From the NCBI GenBank assembly GCA_030823955.1, contig JAVBYO010000014.1, forward strand, positions 18,161-82,160: DNA of 64,000 nucleotides, given 5' to 3'. Positions 8,867 to 16,936 of this stretch are shown here, one piece after another. Made by a program: the position numbers and the translations under genes. Within the stretch, counting starts at the first letter, position 1. Each line of letters starts with the position of its first letter. The stretch is from Gallionellaceae bacterium (GTDB lineage: Bacteria > Pseudomonadota > Gammaproteobacteria > Burkholderiales > Gallionellaceae). The notes under the pieces are model-generated. The model saw only the letters and a list, made by a program, of their open reading frames with translations, did no database searches and had not been told where the DNA came from.

Positions 8867-9189
8867 GCGTGGTGATGAAACCGGAAGCCTCATTTTGTTA
8901 TTGGGAAGAAGATACTTTGGTGCTGAATATCCTCGGGCGTCCGCGCGCCAAGAAAACCAAGATCGGCAAAGTCATCGGTAAACAACTGGAGATACACGTC
9001 GCCGAAAACCCGGTGCGCGGCAGGGCGACGGCGCACATGGTGAGGTTTTTGGCGGACGAGTTCGAGGTCACCGAGAGTGCGATCACCGTGGTGTTTGGAG
9101 TCTACAACGTGAACAAACAATTGCGCATCACGGCCCCCAAGAGTTTGCCTCCGTGTATCCCGCCGCCATCAACCAGCGGGAATCTATAG
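8863..9189 (+). CDS. DUF167/YggU family protein
   Basis: This 108-residue protein has the DUF167 pattern: a strand-rich start, GRPRAKKTKIGKVIGKQLEI, then ENPVRGRATAHMVRFLADEF and a C-terminal KQLRI strand. The family is small, conserved and biochemically uncharacterised. The start overlaps the end of the AAA ATPase gene (ATGA), so they are likely coupled. The Pro-rich C-terminal tail extends beyond the usual domain. Confidence 0.82.
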   Translation: MSVVMKPEASFCYWEEDTLVLNILGRPRAKKTKIGKVIGKQLEIHVAENPVRGRATAHMVRFLADEFEVTESAITVVFGVYNVNKQLRITAPKSLPPCIPPPSTSGNL

Positions 9190-9197
9190 TGCGACAC

Positions 9198-10262
9198 ATG
9201 CCCATCTATCGTTCGCGTGCCCTGTTGCGCAGTTATCTGACAGCGGGTTACGCGCTGTTCATCGGCTATGCGAGCTTGTCGCCTTTTGCGGGTTGGCAGG
9301 AGCAGGGGCTGGAGTTCATGGCGGTGCTGGCCTCCCCGCTCGGCCAGACCTATTCCTGGTTCGATGCGGTCACCAACTTTCTCGCCTACCTGCCTTTCGG
9401 GCTGTTGTTCGGGCTGATGTTGCGGGCGCGGCTGAGCGCGGCGGCGAGCATTTTGCTGGCGACGCTGGTGGGGCTGATGTTCTCTGCGCTGATGGAATAT
9501 TTACAGATGTATCTGCCCCACCGCATCAGCTCCAATCTCGATCTGTTGATGAATGGTTTCGGCATGTTGAGCGGTTCGGTGCTGGCGGTGAGCATCGTTC
9601 CGCGCGCTTGGTTCTTTTATCTGATGCACTGGCGCTTCCAGTTGTTCCAGCGCGGGCAGGGAGTCGATTTCGGTTTGGCATTGGTGTTGTTGTGGATGTT
9701 CGCGCAGATCAATCCATCTTTGCCGATGCTGGGCAACGTGTTCATCAGTGCAGTGGTGCGCCAGCCTTTTGTGCCGCCGCCGGTGGAGTCGTTCAGTTGG
9801 CTGGAAAGTATCGCGGTGGCGCTCAACCTGCTGATGTTGGGTACCTTGCTGCTGACACTGCTGCGCTCGCGTCGTCACGCGGTGGCAGGACTAATGCTGG
9901 TGCTGTTCGTGATCGCGCTGACCAAGTTCATTGCCGCTGCGGTGTTGCTCAAATCCTGGGCGCTGTTGTTGTGGCTGAACAGCGAGGCGATGCTGGGTGT
10001 CGCCATCGGCGTGTTGTTGATGTCCATCATCGGCTGGCTGGCGCGACCGTACCTGATCCGTCTGGCGGTGCTGGTAGCCTGCGCCTATCTGCTGTTGGCA
10101 CACGGCATCCTGGATAGCGGCTCCCCCTCCGCTGCGATGCGCCTCTACCAATGGCGCTTCGGGCATCTGCTCAATTACAACGGTCTGTCGCAGACGGTGA
10201 TGCTGGCCTTTCCCCTGCTCATGTTGGGGTATCTGTGGCGTGGTGTGATGCGACGGGAGTAG
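9198..10262 (+). CDS. VanZ-family membrane protein
   Basis: The product is a 354-residue integral membrane protein. The first third matches the VanZ-like family: a first helix ending IGYASLSPFAGW, then WFDAVTNFLAYLPFGLLFG and ALMEYLQMYLPHRISSNLDLLMNG. About nine or ten hydrophobic segments are visible. I chose ATG 9198 rather than 9153, because the first 15 codons of the longer frame overlap the DUF167 gene and carry no membrane signal. Function in this context is unknown; in VanZ proteins it relates to glycopeptide tolerance or envelope processes. Confidence 0.82.
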   Translation: MPIYRSRALLRSYLTAGYALFIGYASLSPFAGWQEQGLEFMAVLASPLGQTYSWFDAVTNFLAYLPFGLLFGLMLRARLSAAASILLATLVGLMFSALMEYLQMYLPHRISSNLDLLMNGFGMLSGSVLAVSIVPRAWFFYLMHWRFQLFQRGQGVDFGLALVLLWMFAQINPSLPMLGNVFISAVVRQPFVPPPVESFSWLESIAVALNLLMLGTLLLTLLRSRRHAVAGLMLVLFVIALTKFIAAAVLLKSWALLLWLNSEAMLGVAIGVLLMSIIGWLARPYLIRLAVLVACAYLLLAHGILDSGSPSAAMRLYQWRFGHLLNYNGLSQTVMLAFPLLMLGYLWRGVMRRE

Positions 10263-10297
10263 TAGAATACACGTCCCAAAACCGGCACGGGGTCATC

Positions 10298-10609
10298 ATG
10301 AGCTATTTCGATAAACATGTTTTTTTCTGCACCAACCAGCGCGAGGATGGCAGCGACTGCTGCAATCGCTACGGCGCGCAAAAAGCACGCGACTACGTGA
10401 AGGACAAAGTGAAGCAGCAGGGCATCTCGGAGCGCGGCAACAAGATACGCATCAATTCTGCCGGCTGTCTGGACCGTTGCGATGAGGGGCCGGTACTGGT
10501 GGTTTATCCCGAGGCAGTCTGGTACACCTATGTGGATGAAAGCGACCTCGACGAGATTGTCGAAGAACATCTGAAGCACGGGCGCGTCGTGGAGCGCTTA
10601 AAGATCTGA
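10298..10609 (+). CDS. Thioredoxin-like [2Fe-2S] ferredoxin
   Basis: This 103-residue protein resembles the thioredoxin-fold [2Fe-2S] ferredoxins (Shethna protein I-like). Two cysteines occur near the start (CTNQREDGSDCC) and two in INSAGCLDRCDEGPVLVVYP, the family signature that holds the cluster. It is probably a cytoplasmic electron carrier of unknown partner. The ATG follows GGCACGGGGTCATC. The stop overlaps the start of the hydrolase gene by one base. Confidence 0.88.
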   Translation: MSYFDKHVFFCTNQREDGSDCCNRYGAQKARDYVKDKVKQQGISERGNKIRINSAGCLDRCDEGPVLVVYPEAVWYTYVDESDLDEIVEEHLKHGRVVERLKI

Positions 10610-11247
10610 TGGCAGTGTTGCAAGCGTTTTCCACCACCGGAACAGCCGGGCATCTGGAAGGGGTCGTCCACACGCCCAGCCTTGCTCCGCGCGCCATCGC
10701 GCTGGTCTGTCACCCCTTGCCAACCATGGGCGGCTCGATGGAGAACAAGGTCGCGGTGACTTTGGCCAAGACCTTCACCGAGCTGGGTTGCGTGTCGTTG
10801 CGGTTCAATTTTCGCGGCGTGGGCGCAAGCGCGGGTGAGTTCACCGGCGGCGACGGCGAAGTGGAAGATGCCTGTGCCGTGACGGAATTCGCGCGCGAAC
10901 AGTTCGGCGATCTGCCGCTTATCCTGTCCGGATTCTCCTTCGGCGGTTACGTCGCGGCACGTGCCGCGCAACAATTGCATCCGCGCCATCTCATTCTCGC
11001 CGCTCCGGCGGTGGGACGATTTTCCCCCGCGACGATGTTCAGGACCGGCATGCCCGCAGTCGCGGCAGACACGCTGGTGATACACGGCGAACATGACGAT
11101 GTCGTGCCGCTGGCCGAAGCGCTGGAATGGGCGCGCCCGCAGCATCTGCCCATCGTGGTGCTGCCGCAGGCGGAACATTATTTTCACGGACGACTCACGC
11201 AGTTGCGCGACATCGTCAAGAAACATTTCAATGGAGTTGAATTATGA
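10609..11247 (+). CDS. Alpha/beta hydrolase
   Basis: The 212-residue cytoplasmic enzyme has the alpha/beta-hydrolase fold. The conserved start CHPLPTMGGSMENKVAVTLA is followed by RFNFRGVGASAGEF and the nucleophile elbow SGFSFGGYVAA (Ser). The acid appears in VIHGEHDDVVP and the His in QAEHYFHGRL, completing the triad. Substrate unknown. It is coupled to the ferredoxin gene upstream (TGATG junction). Confidence 0.88.
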   Translation: MAVLQAFSTTGTAGHLEGVVHTPSLAPRAIALVCHPLPTMGGSMENKVAVTLAKTFTELGCVSLRFNFRGVGASAGEFTGGDGEVEDACAVTEFAREQFGDLPLILSGFSFGGYVAARAAQQLHPRHLILAAPAVGRFSPATMFRTGMPAVAADTLVIHGEHDDVVPLAEALEWARPQHLPIVVLPQAEHYFHGRLTQLRDIVKKHFNGVEL

Positions 11248-11265
11248 ATACAAAAAATCGAAATC

Positions 11266-11431
11266 TCACCACAGAGACAGAGCGTGCGTTGTTGGGGCTT
11301 CAGCCCCTTACAACTACGGCCTACTCCTTGCGGGTACCGAGACACAGAGAAATTCAAAAGCGAAAGACTGAGAGAACATTTTGTAATGCTTGGGTTAGGT
11401 TTTCCTCTGTGTCTCTGTGCCTCTGTGGTGA
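11266..11431. repeat. MITE-like palindromic element, family 2, copy 1
   Basis: The ends are inverted repeats (TCACCACAGAGACA at left, CTCTGTGTCTCTGTGCCTC..GGTGA at right). Other copies are at 24196-24270 and 60566-60749. A 57-nt REP-like element (11280-11336) interrupts the left arm. The right end stops nine bases before the start of the ABC ATPase gene, so the element forms that gene's immediate 5' region. Confidence 0.85.
11280..11336 (-). repeat. REP-like hairpin element type II, copy 2 (inside MITE family 2)
   Basis: This 57-nt sequence is nearly identical to 7497-7553. Its outer stem GTTGT/ACAAC and inner stem GGGGCT/AGCCCC are separated by an asymmetric bulge. Removing it restores the uninterrupted left arm seen in the copy at 24196. 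Confidence 0.7.
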
Positions 11432-11440
11432 AAGGTTGTA

Positions 11441-12355
11441 ATGCAGTCCATTATCCAGGTTACCGGGCTGCAAAAATCCTACGCTGGCCAGCGCGTGGTG
11501 GATGGTCTCGATCTGTCTATCCATAAAGGCGAATGTTTCGGTCTGCTGGGCCCCAACGGGGCGGGCAAGACCACGACCTTGCGTATGTTGCTGGGACTGA
11601 TCGCGCCGGATGCGGGCGAGGTGACGCTGCTGGGTTTGCCCGTGCCGCAAGCTGCGCGCGAGGCGCGTATCCGTGTTGGTGTGGTGCCGCAGATGGACAA
11701 TCTCGATCCCGATTTCACCGTGGCGGAAAACCTGCTGGTGTACGGGCGTTATTTCGGACTGACGGATGGCGAGGTCGAGGCGCGTATCCCGTCACTGCTC
11801 GAATTCGCCAATCTGACCAACAAGCGCGACGCCAAAGTGCCGACGCTGTCCGGCGGCATGAAGCGCCGTCTGACTCTGGCACGTGCCTTGGTGAACGATC
11901 CCGATGTCATCTTTCTGGACGAGCCGACCACGGGCCTTGATCCGCAGGCGCGCCATCTCATCTGGCAACGTCTGCGCGAACTTACCCAGCAGGGCAAGAC
12001 CTTGTTGCTCACCACGCACTTCATGGATGAAGCAGAGCGCCTGTGCCACCGCCTTGCGGTGATGGATAACGGCAGACTCATCAGCCAGGGTTCGCCGCGC
12101 GAACTGATCGAGCAGAACATCGAGCCGCAAGTGGTGGAGGTGTTCGGCGAGACATCCGCAGAATGGGCAAATGAACATGCGGCCAAATATGCGCAACGCT
12201 TCGAGCTGAGCGGCGAGTCGGCGTTCTGTTATGTGCAGGATGCGCAGCCGTTGGTCGCGCATTTACAAGCGCAGAGCGCATTGCGTTATGTGCATCGTCC
12301 AGCGAATCTGGAGGATGTGTTCTTGAAATTGACGGGCAGGGAGATGAGAGAATGA
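11441..12355 (+). CDS. NodI/DrrA-type ABC transporter ATP-binding protein
   Basis: This is the energising subunit of an ABC-2 exporter. The 304-residue protein has Walker [10 protein letters not shown], the ABC signature [14 protein letters not shown], Walker [14 protein letters not shown] and the H-loop [13 protein letters not shown]. The C-terminal extension is typical of NodI/DrrA-like subunits. It overlaps the permease gene by four bases (ATGA). In rhizobia NodIJ exports lipo-chitooligosaccharides; the same pair in free-living betaproteobacteria has unknown substrates. Confidence 0.88.
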   Translation: MQSIIQVTGLQKSYAGQRVVDGLDLSIHKGECFGLLGPNGAGKTTTLRMLLGLIAPDAGEVTLLGLPVPQAAREARIRVGVVPQMDNLDPDFTVAENLLVYGRYFGLTDGEVEARIPSLLEFANLTNKRDAKVPTLSGGMKRRLTLARALVNDPDVIFLDEPTTGLDPQARHLIWQRLRELTQQGKTLLLTTHFMDEAERLCHRLAVMDNGRLISQGSPRELIEQNIEPQVVEVFGETSAEWANEHAAKYAQRFELSGESAFCYVQDAQPLVAHLQAQSALRYVHRPANLEDVFLKLTGREMRE

Positions 12356-13137
12356 ACATGCAAGAATTCGCACTCCCGAGATTCAGTCTGCGCTTCTTCC
12401 CCATCTGGCAGCGCCATTGGCTGGTGTGGAAGAAGATCGCGGCGGCTTCCATCATGGGGCATCTGGCCGATCCGGTGATCTACATGCTGGGCTTGGGTTA
12501 TGGCTTGGGCAGTCTACTGCCGGAGATGGGTGGTATGTCGTATATGGCGTTCTTGGCGGCGGGTACGGTGTGTTACAGCACCATGAACAGCGCCAGTTTC
12601 GAGGCTCTGTATTCCGGCTTCGCGCGTATGCACGAACAGCGCACTTGGGAAGCGATCCTGAACACACCCATCTCGCTGGATGACGTGGTGCTGTCGGAGA
12701 TCCTGTGGGCGGCCACCAAAAGCCTGATGTCCGGCGTGGCGGTGCTGGTGGTGATCTGGCTGCTGGGGCTGTCGCACTCACTCATGTCGCTGTGGATGAT
12801 CCCGCTTGCATTGTTGATCGGACTGGCCTTCGCCGCCATCGGACTGATCATGACCGCACTCGCACCGGCCTACGATTTCTTCATGTATTACTTCACGCTG
12901 GTCATCACACCGATGATGCTACTATGCGGCGTTTTTTTTCCGGTCACCCAGTTGCCGGAAAGTGCGCAGATGGTCGCCAGCGTGTTGCCATTGACCCATG
13001 CCATTGATTTGGCGCGCCCGCTGATGAACGGTACTGTTCCGCCCCAGGCCCTGCTGCATATCGGGGTGCTGCTGGCTTACACGCTGTTCGGTTTTTATGT
13101 GTCGCTGGTGTTGTTCCGGCGGCGCCTGTCTAAATAG
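12352..13137 (+). CDS. NodJ-type ABC-2 permease
   Basis: This 261-residue inner-membrane protein has six predicted helices and the ABC-2 permease features: an amphipathic N-terminus ([34 protein letters not shown] cut across two stretches), the [21 protein letters not shown] region, and the [16 protein letters not shown] loop shared with NodJ. It pairs with the preceding ATPase to form an exporter. The stop is eight bases before the hemJ-like start. Confidence 0.88.
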   Translation: MNMQEFALPRFSLRFFPIWQRHWLVWKKIAAASIMGHLADPVIYMLGLGYGLGSLLPEMGGMSYMAFLAAGTVCYSTMNSASFEALYSGFARMHEQRTWEAILNTPISLDDVVLSEILWAATKSLMSGVAVLVVIWLLGLSHSLMSLWMIPLALLIGLAFAAIGLIMTALAPAYDFFMYYFTLVITPMMLLCGVFFPVTQLPESAQMVASVLPLTHAIDLARPLMNGTVPPQALLHIGVLLAYTLFGFYVSLVLFRRRLSK

Positions 13138-13145
13138 GAGAGCTC

Positions 13146-13556
13146 ATGCTCTGGATCAAAGCGTTTCACATCATTCTTGTCACTAGCTGGTTCGCCGGGT
13201 TGTTCTATCTGCCGCGCATTTTCGTCAATCTGGCGATGGTCAGAGGCGAAGAGGAGCGCGCGCGGCTGTTGCTGATGTCGCGCAAGTTGTACCGTTTTGT
13301 CACGCCTATCGGTGTGCTGGTGTTGTTATCCGGCACCTGGCTGTGGCTGGGCTACGGCTTCGCGGGGGTGTGGCTGCATATCAAGCTGACACTGGTGTTG
13401 TTCCTTGTTGCTTACCATCTGTATTGCGGCAAATTGCTGGCTGACTTTGAGCAGGGACGCAACACGCGCAGCCATGTCTGGTTCCGTTTCTTCAATGAGA
13501 TCCCGGTGCTGATGCTGGTTGCGGTCGTCATCCTCGTCACGGTCAAGCCGCTATGA
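13146..13556 (+). CDS. hemJ: HemJ-family protoporphyrinogen oxidase-like membrane protein
   Basis: HemJ oxidises protoporphyrinogen IX in haem synthesis in bacteria lacking HemG/HemY. The 136-residue protein has four membrane helices, the conserved early His and Arg (IKAFHIILVTSWFAGLFYLPRIFVN), the LHIKLTLVL segment with the conserved Lys, and the C-terminal RFFNEIPVLMLV motif. The family was formerly annotated CopD-like or UPF0093. The stop overlaps the next start (ATGA). Confidence 0.85.
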   Translation: MLWIKAFHIILVTSWFAGLFYLPRIFVNLAMVRGEEERARLLLMSRKLYRFVTPIGVLVLLSGTWLWLGYGFAGVWLHIKLTLVLFLVAYHLYCGKLLADFEQGRNTRSHVWFRFFNEIPVLMLVAVVILVTVKPL

Positions 13557-14695
13557 GCGAACAATTCTTTGCGCCATGCCCGCGCGGCCTGGAGACGCCG
13601 CTGTGTAACGAACTGACCGCGCTGGGTGCAAGCGGGGTGAAGGCCACCGACGGCGGCGTGCATTTCGCCGGGGACTGGAACTTGTGTTATCGCGTCAATC
13701 TGCACAGCCGCACTGCCAGCCGCGTGTTGTGGCGTGTGGCATCGCGCCACTATCGCAACGAGCAGGACATCTACGACACCGCTTTCGCGTTGCCGTGGGG
13801 CGACTGGTTCGACGTGCAGGACACCATCCGCGTCAACATGGCGGCGATCAAATGCCCGCTCAAGAGTCTGGACTTCGCCACCCTCAAGATCAAAGACGCG
13901 ATCTGCGACAAATTCCGCCAACTGTGCGGCGAGCGCCCCAGCGTGGATACACACGACCCGGACATGCGCATCCACGCCTTCCTCGAAGAATCGCGCTTCA
14001 CGCTGTATCTCGATACTTCCGGCGATGCGTTATTCAAGCGCGGTGTGCGCCAATACACCAACATCGCGCCGCTGCGCGAGAACCTGGCGGCAGGGATCTT
14101 GTATCTCACCGGCTGGAAACCGGGCACGCCGCTGCTCGACCCGATGTGCGGCAGCGGCACTTTCCTCATCGAAGCGGTGCAGATGTCGCTGAACATCGCG
14201 CCCGGTATCGCGCGCCATTTCGCGTTCGAGAAGATGAAGAATTTCAATGCCAAAAAATGGCATGAGATACGCAATCAGGCCATCGCCGCGCAGAAGCCGG
14301 TCACACCGCTGCCCATCTTCGGCAGCGATCTGTATGGCGACGAACTGAAGACCGCGCGTATCAATCTGGAGAGCGCGGGACTGCTGGAGGCCGTGTCGCT
14401 CAAACAGGCCAATGTGCTGGAGATCTCCGCGCCTGCCGAGCAGGGCGTGCTGGTGGCGAACCTGCCCTATGGTGAACGCATGGGTGATCTGGCCGATCTG
14501 GAAGTGCTGTATCCGCAACTGGGCGACGCATTGAAGCAAAAGTTCGGCGGCTGGAACGCCTATCTGTTCACTTCCGATCTGCGTATGCCCAAATTCATCC
14601 GGCTCTCCGTGTCGCGGCGCACACCGCTGTACAACGGGGCGATCGAATGCCGTCTGTTCGAATACAAGATGGTGCTGGGCGGCAACCGCAAGTAG
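13553..14695 (+). CDS. THUMP-domain class I RNA methyltransferase (RlmL N-terminal half-like)
   Basis: The 380-residue protein resembles the RlmL family, whose N-terminal half makes m2G2445 in 23S rRNA. A ferredoxin-like/THUMP region covers residues ~1-165 (LCNELTALGASGVKATDGGVHF, then VNLHSRTASRVLWRV). A Rossmann methyltransferase domain follows with DPMCGSGTFLIEA for SAM binding and the NLPYGERMGD catalytic motif (N/D-PPY type). It lacks the RlmK-like C-terminal half found in the E. coli fusion. It is coupled to hemJ. Confidence 0.88.
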   Translation: MSEQFFAPCPRGLETPLCNELTALGASGVKATDGGVHFAGDWNLCYRVNLHSRTASRVLWRVASRHYRNEQDIYDTAFALPWGDWFDVQDTIRVNMAAIKCPLKSLDFATLKIKDAICDKFRQLCGERPSVDTHDPDMRIHAFLEESRFTLYLDTSGDALFKRGVRQYTNIAPLRENLAAGILYLTGWKPGTPLLDPMCGSGTFLIEAVQMSLNIAPGIARHFAFEKMKNFNAKKWHEIRNQAIAAQKPVTPLPIFGSDLYGDELKTARINLESAGLLEAVSLKQANVLEISAPAEQGVLVANLPYGERMGDLADLEVLYPQLGDALKQKFGGWNAYLFTSDLRMPKFIRLSVSRRTPLYNGAIECRLFEYKMVLGGNRK

Positions 14696-14740
14696 TGCTG
14701 CCATCCCGTCCGGGCAGGTTTCTTCGTTTGTCCTAAATAC

Positions 14741-14756
14741 AGGCACGGAATTTGCT
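14741..14756 (+). promoter_or_regulatory. Sigma-54 promoter upstream of the Nif11 gene
   Basis: AGGCACGGAATTTGCT matches the -24/-12 consensus, with GG (14742-14743) and GC (14754-14755) exactly ten bases apart. The expected start is near 14767, about 88 bases before the Nif11 ATG. No NifA TGT-N10-ACA site was found close upstream. Confidence 0.75.
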
Positions 14757-14761
14757 GCCAG

Positions 14762-14852
14762 ATGTCCCGAGGTCGAAAAATGACGTTTCGACCGACAATA
14801 TCGGGACAAATACGCTCCCGATGTTTCGTTTACTCCAACATTCACGGGACAT
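14762..14852 (+). promoter_or_regulatory. Nested inverted repeats in the leader of the Nif11 gene
   Basis: A hairpin with two 8-bp stems, TGTCCCGA/TCGGGACA (14763-14770, 14801-14808) and GGTCGAAA/TTTCGACC (14771-14778, 14786-14793), sits at the predicted transcription start. The same first arm (ATGTCCCG, 14762-14769) can instead pair with CGGGACAT (14845-14852), two bases before the start codon, which includes the only Shine-Dalgarno-like GGGA. The first arm may lie partly upstream of the RNA start, so it could be a DNA operator instead. Confidence 0.5.
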
Positions 14853-14854
14853 AT

Positions 14855-15073
14855 ATGGCCATCAAAAACATCAAGGCATTCGCTGACAAAGCAAAAATCG
14901 ACGCCGAATTAAAAGAAAAGCTGCTCGCCTGCCAGAAGGTGCGTGAATTACTCACGTTGGCAAAAGACAGCGGCTTCGACTTCATCGAAGACGAAATGTA
15001 TCCGCCCAACGAACCGCAATTCACCGCCGACCAGCTTTCCGAAAGACTAGGCAAAGCCCTGTTGCGCGCCTGA
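14855..15073 (+). CDS. Nif11-domain small protein
   Basis: This 72-residue protein matches the Nif11 domain: a helical start (IKAFADKAKIDAELKEKL), then ACQKVRELLTLAKDSGFDF and an acidic FIEDEMY. Nif11 proteins occur near nitrogen-fixation genes and, in fused form, as leader peptides of ribosomal natural products. No Gly-Gly cleavage motif is present here, so the nif-associated type fits better. The sigma-54 promoter upstream supports nitrogen or NifA control. ATG 14855 is chosen because the longer open frame runs through the leader hairpin. Confidence 0.8.
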   Translation: MAIKNIKAFADKAKIDAELKEKLLACQKVRELLTLAKDSGFDFIEDEMYPPNEPQFTADQLSERLGKALLRA

Positions 15074-15078
15074 CAGCG

Positions 15079-15387
15079 ATGGGTACCACGAGCAACGAGG
15101 ACCGGGGCACGCTCCGGTTCTTTGTCACCTACACCGGCATCAAGCTGCCGCTCAAGCTAATCAACGAATTACAGCCTGACGAGGTCGAGAATCGCAACAC
15201 CTTCTTTCGCGGCTATTTCGACGGGCAAGACCGCCTTACCAGCTTCGACAAACTCGCCTATGGCGAGGTCGAACTGAGGCACGACTACACCTATCACGAC
15301 AACGGCAAGATACGCGCGGCGGAGATCACCGACATCGACGGCGAAGTGACCATGTTGCTGTTTAGTGCCGAGGGTGAAGCGGTTTGA
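15079..15387 (+). CDS. Small conserved-looking hypothetical protein (possibly DUF6156)
   Basis: This 102-residue soluble protein is strand-rich (LRFFVTYTGIKLPLKLINEL, then YFDGQDRLTSFDKLAYGEVE, then YHDNGKIRAAEITDIDGE). I tentatively associate it with DUF6156, with no known role. It begins five bases after the Nif11 stop and overlaps the following gene, so it belongs to the same sigma-54-driven unit. Confidence 0.65.
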   Translation: MGTTSNEDRGTLRFFVTYTGIKLPLKLINELQPDEVENRNTFFRGYFDGQDRLTSFDKLAYGEVELRHDYTYHDNGKIRAAEITDIDGEVTMLLFSAEGEAV

Positions 15388-15608
15388 GCAGTTTCGTTCC
15401 CTGCAAAGGCAAAACGGCCTGCCGCGATGACGGCAGGCATTGCCTGACCTGCGGGCGCAGTCTTGCCGAGATCGAGCAAACACGAAAACTGATCGACGCT
15501 TTGGCCGAGCTCGTCTGTGAGCGCGGCTACGACAACGTGAGCGAATTTTCCGCGTATGTTGCAGACAAAGTGGAGAAGAAGGTCGGACACCGGCGTGCGT
15601 CGGTGTAG
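15384..15608 (+). CDS. DUF1289-family cysteine-rich small protein
   Basis: This 74-residue protein has the DUF1289 pattern of spaced cysteines (PCKGKTACRDDGRHCLTCGRSLAEI) followed by a helical C-terminus. Metal binding is likely but unproven. It appears to start at TTG 15384 overlapping the preceding stop (TTGA), which implies translational coupling within the Nif11 unit. Confidence 0.65.
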   Translation: MSSFVPCKGKTACRDDGRHCLTCGRSLAEIEQTRKLIDALAELVCERGYDNVSEFSAYVADKVEKKVGHRRASV

Positions 15609-15662
15609 TTTTGTCGTGGTGTGAACTGTTATAGTTCAGCCACTCAAAACCTGCCCTACGCC

Positions 15663-16037
15663 ATGTCCAAACACACCACCCCCGATCATGCCCGCCTCGA
15701 CCGCGTTGTGGCCGAGGCCAGACAGCAACGCGAATCACGCGAGGCCGGTTACCGCGAGCGCGCGCTCAAATTATTTCCGTGGATATGCGGTCGCTGTGGT
15801 CGTGAATTCGCCGGCGTGAGATTGCGCGAACTCACCGTCCACCACAAAGACCACAACCACGACAACAATCCGCCGGATGGCAGCAACTGGGAGTTGCTGT
15901 GCCTGTATTGCCACGATAACGAACACTCGCGTGAGATGGACGAGGCCGTGCGCAAGCGCGGCGCGGAGAGTCAGGCGGTGGCGACGCACAATCCTTTTGC
16001 CGACCTGAAGTCGTTGCTCAAGAAAAAATCGGATTGA
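15663..16037 (+). CDS. yajD: YajD-like HNH nuclease
   Basis: This 124-residue protein matches YajD of E. coli. Two zinc-binding CxxC pairs (CGRCG and CLYCH) bracket the HNH motif (ELTVHHKDHNHDNNPPDG, then NWELLCLYCHDNEH). A basic N-terminal helix precedes the domain. YajD's cellular role is unknown. ATG 15663 is chosen because it gives the usual family length; the frame extends upstream to 15621 without homologous sequence. Confidence 0.85.
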   Translation: MSKHTTPDHARLDRVVAEARQQRESREAGYRERALKLFPWICGRCGREFAGVRLRELTVHHKDHNHDNNPPDGSNWELLCLYCHDNEHSREMDEAVRKRGAESQAVATHNPFADLKSLLKKKSD

Positions 16038-16074
16038 GCTTGCGAAGATTCGGTGTCGGCTTCGCAGGGAAGAG

Positions 16075-16269
16075 TTATTCGCAACTTGCGCTCTGAACGA
16101 GCGCCTTGCGGTACAGGGGAATATAGCCGTCATACGGATCGTGTTCATTGGCGGCGCGGGTCTTGAAGACGCGCGCATCCAGTGTCGGCATGCGGAGTCG
16201 CGTATCGTGTTCGGCGAGTTCCATAAAAGCGAGATCGACTTCCTCGGGCTGGGAAAGATGCTGGCTCAT
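16075..16269 (-). CDS. Small hypothetical protein
   Basis: A 64-residue acidic protein I do not recognise (MSQHLSQPEEVDLAFMELAE, later YDGYIPLYRKALVQ). The frame has a good ribosome site (AAAGGAAAC) six bases before the ATG, which is the main reason to accept it. It faces the YajD gene convergently. Confidence 0.5.
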   Translation of the reverse strand: MSQHLSQPEEVDLAFMELAEHDTRLRMPTLDARVFKTRAANEHDPYDGYIPLYRKALVQSASCE

Positions 16270-16371
16270 GATGTTTCCTTTCGAATCAAATCAAGTCACA
16301 ACAAACGGGTTCACCACATACGGCGGGCGCGAGTGTAATAAAATCAAATGAAGAAAATGTGACGGTCATCC

Positions 16372-16584
16372 ATGAATCCACAACACCTGCAACTCTTGGT
16401 CACGCGCGAGATGCCATACGGCAAATATAAAGGCCGCCTCATCGCCGACCTGCCCGGCAACTACCTCAACTGGTTTGCCCGCAAAGGCTTCCCGCCCGGC
16501 GAGATCGGCCTGCTGCTCGCGCTGATGCAGGAGCTGGATCACAACGGACTTTCGGCATTGTTAGACCCGTTGAGAAAACGCTGA
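16372..16584 (+). CDS. DUF3820 family protein
   Basis: This 70-residue protein has the DUF3820 core: MPYGKYKGRLIADLPGNYLNWFARKGFPPGEIG. Homologues are called putative quorum-sensing-regulated virulence factors in pseudomonads, but the function is not established. It starts at an ATG with only a weak ribosome site. Confidence 0.82.
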   Translation: MNPQHLQLLVTREMPYGKYKGRLIADLPGNYLNWFARKGFPPGEIGLLLALMQELDHNGLSALLDPLRKR

Positions 16585-16651
16585 TCCGTTTTGCACCCTA
16601 GCCGTTTAGTTCGTATTACTATGCAGCCTCACCTACACAAGGAGAACGATC

Positions 16652-16723
16652 ATGGCCAAAGGACAACAGCGCAAGAACAAAGAAGCGAAGAAACCCAAGA
16701 AGAAACCGACTCCGGCGATTTGA
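16652..16723 (+). CDS. Very small Lys-rich protein (23 aa)
   Basis: MAKGQQRKNKEAKKPKKKPT begins a 23-residue, strongly basic peptide. The start has an excellent ribosome site (AAGGAGAACGATC-ATG). Similar MAKGQ...KEAKKPKK micro-proteins are found in other proteobacteria, with unknown function, which supports a real gene. Confidence 0.65.
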   Translation: MAKGQQRKNKEAKKPKKKPTPAI

Positions 16724-16936
16724 GTTATTTACTTTGGATCGACTGTTGTGAACGGCAGCAGTCGGCCAGAATCAGCCCGTCATAACGATTGAGCTGTTTG
16801 CTCGCCACGGGCCGCCAGCCTCAATCTCAAATTCCCTGCTGCACCCACAATCAATAGTTGACAAAATTGCTCTGGAGTTTGAAGATGGTTCTGACGGCTG
16901 GCATCCTGCACGCCGTAGTCAGCAGGAGGATTCATC

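Noticed and set aside
11244..11526. Open reading frames across the family 2 MITE upstream of the ABC ATPase gene
   Set aside because: The frames run through inverted-repeat sequence, have no ribosome site and resemble no protein.
16905..16920. TGGCATCCTGCACGCC as a sigma-54 promoter for the DsrC-like gene
   Set aside because: The GG-N10-GC spacing is right, but the -12 region reads ACGC instead of TTGC, and the gene is not an obvious sigma-54 target.
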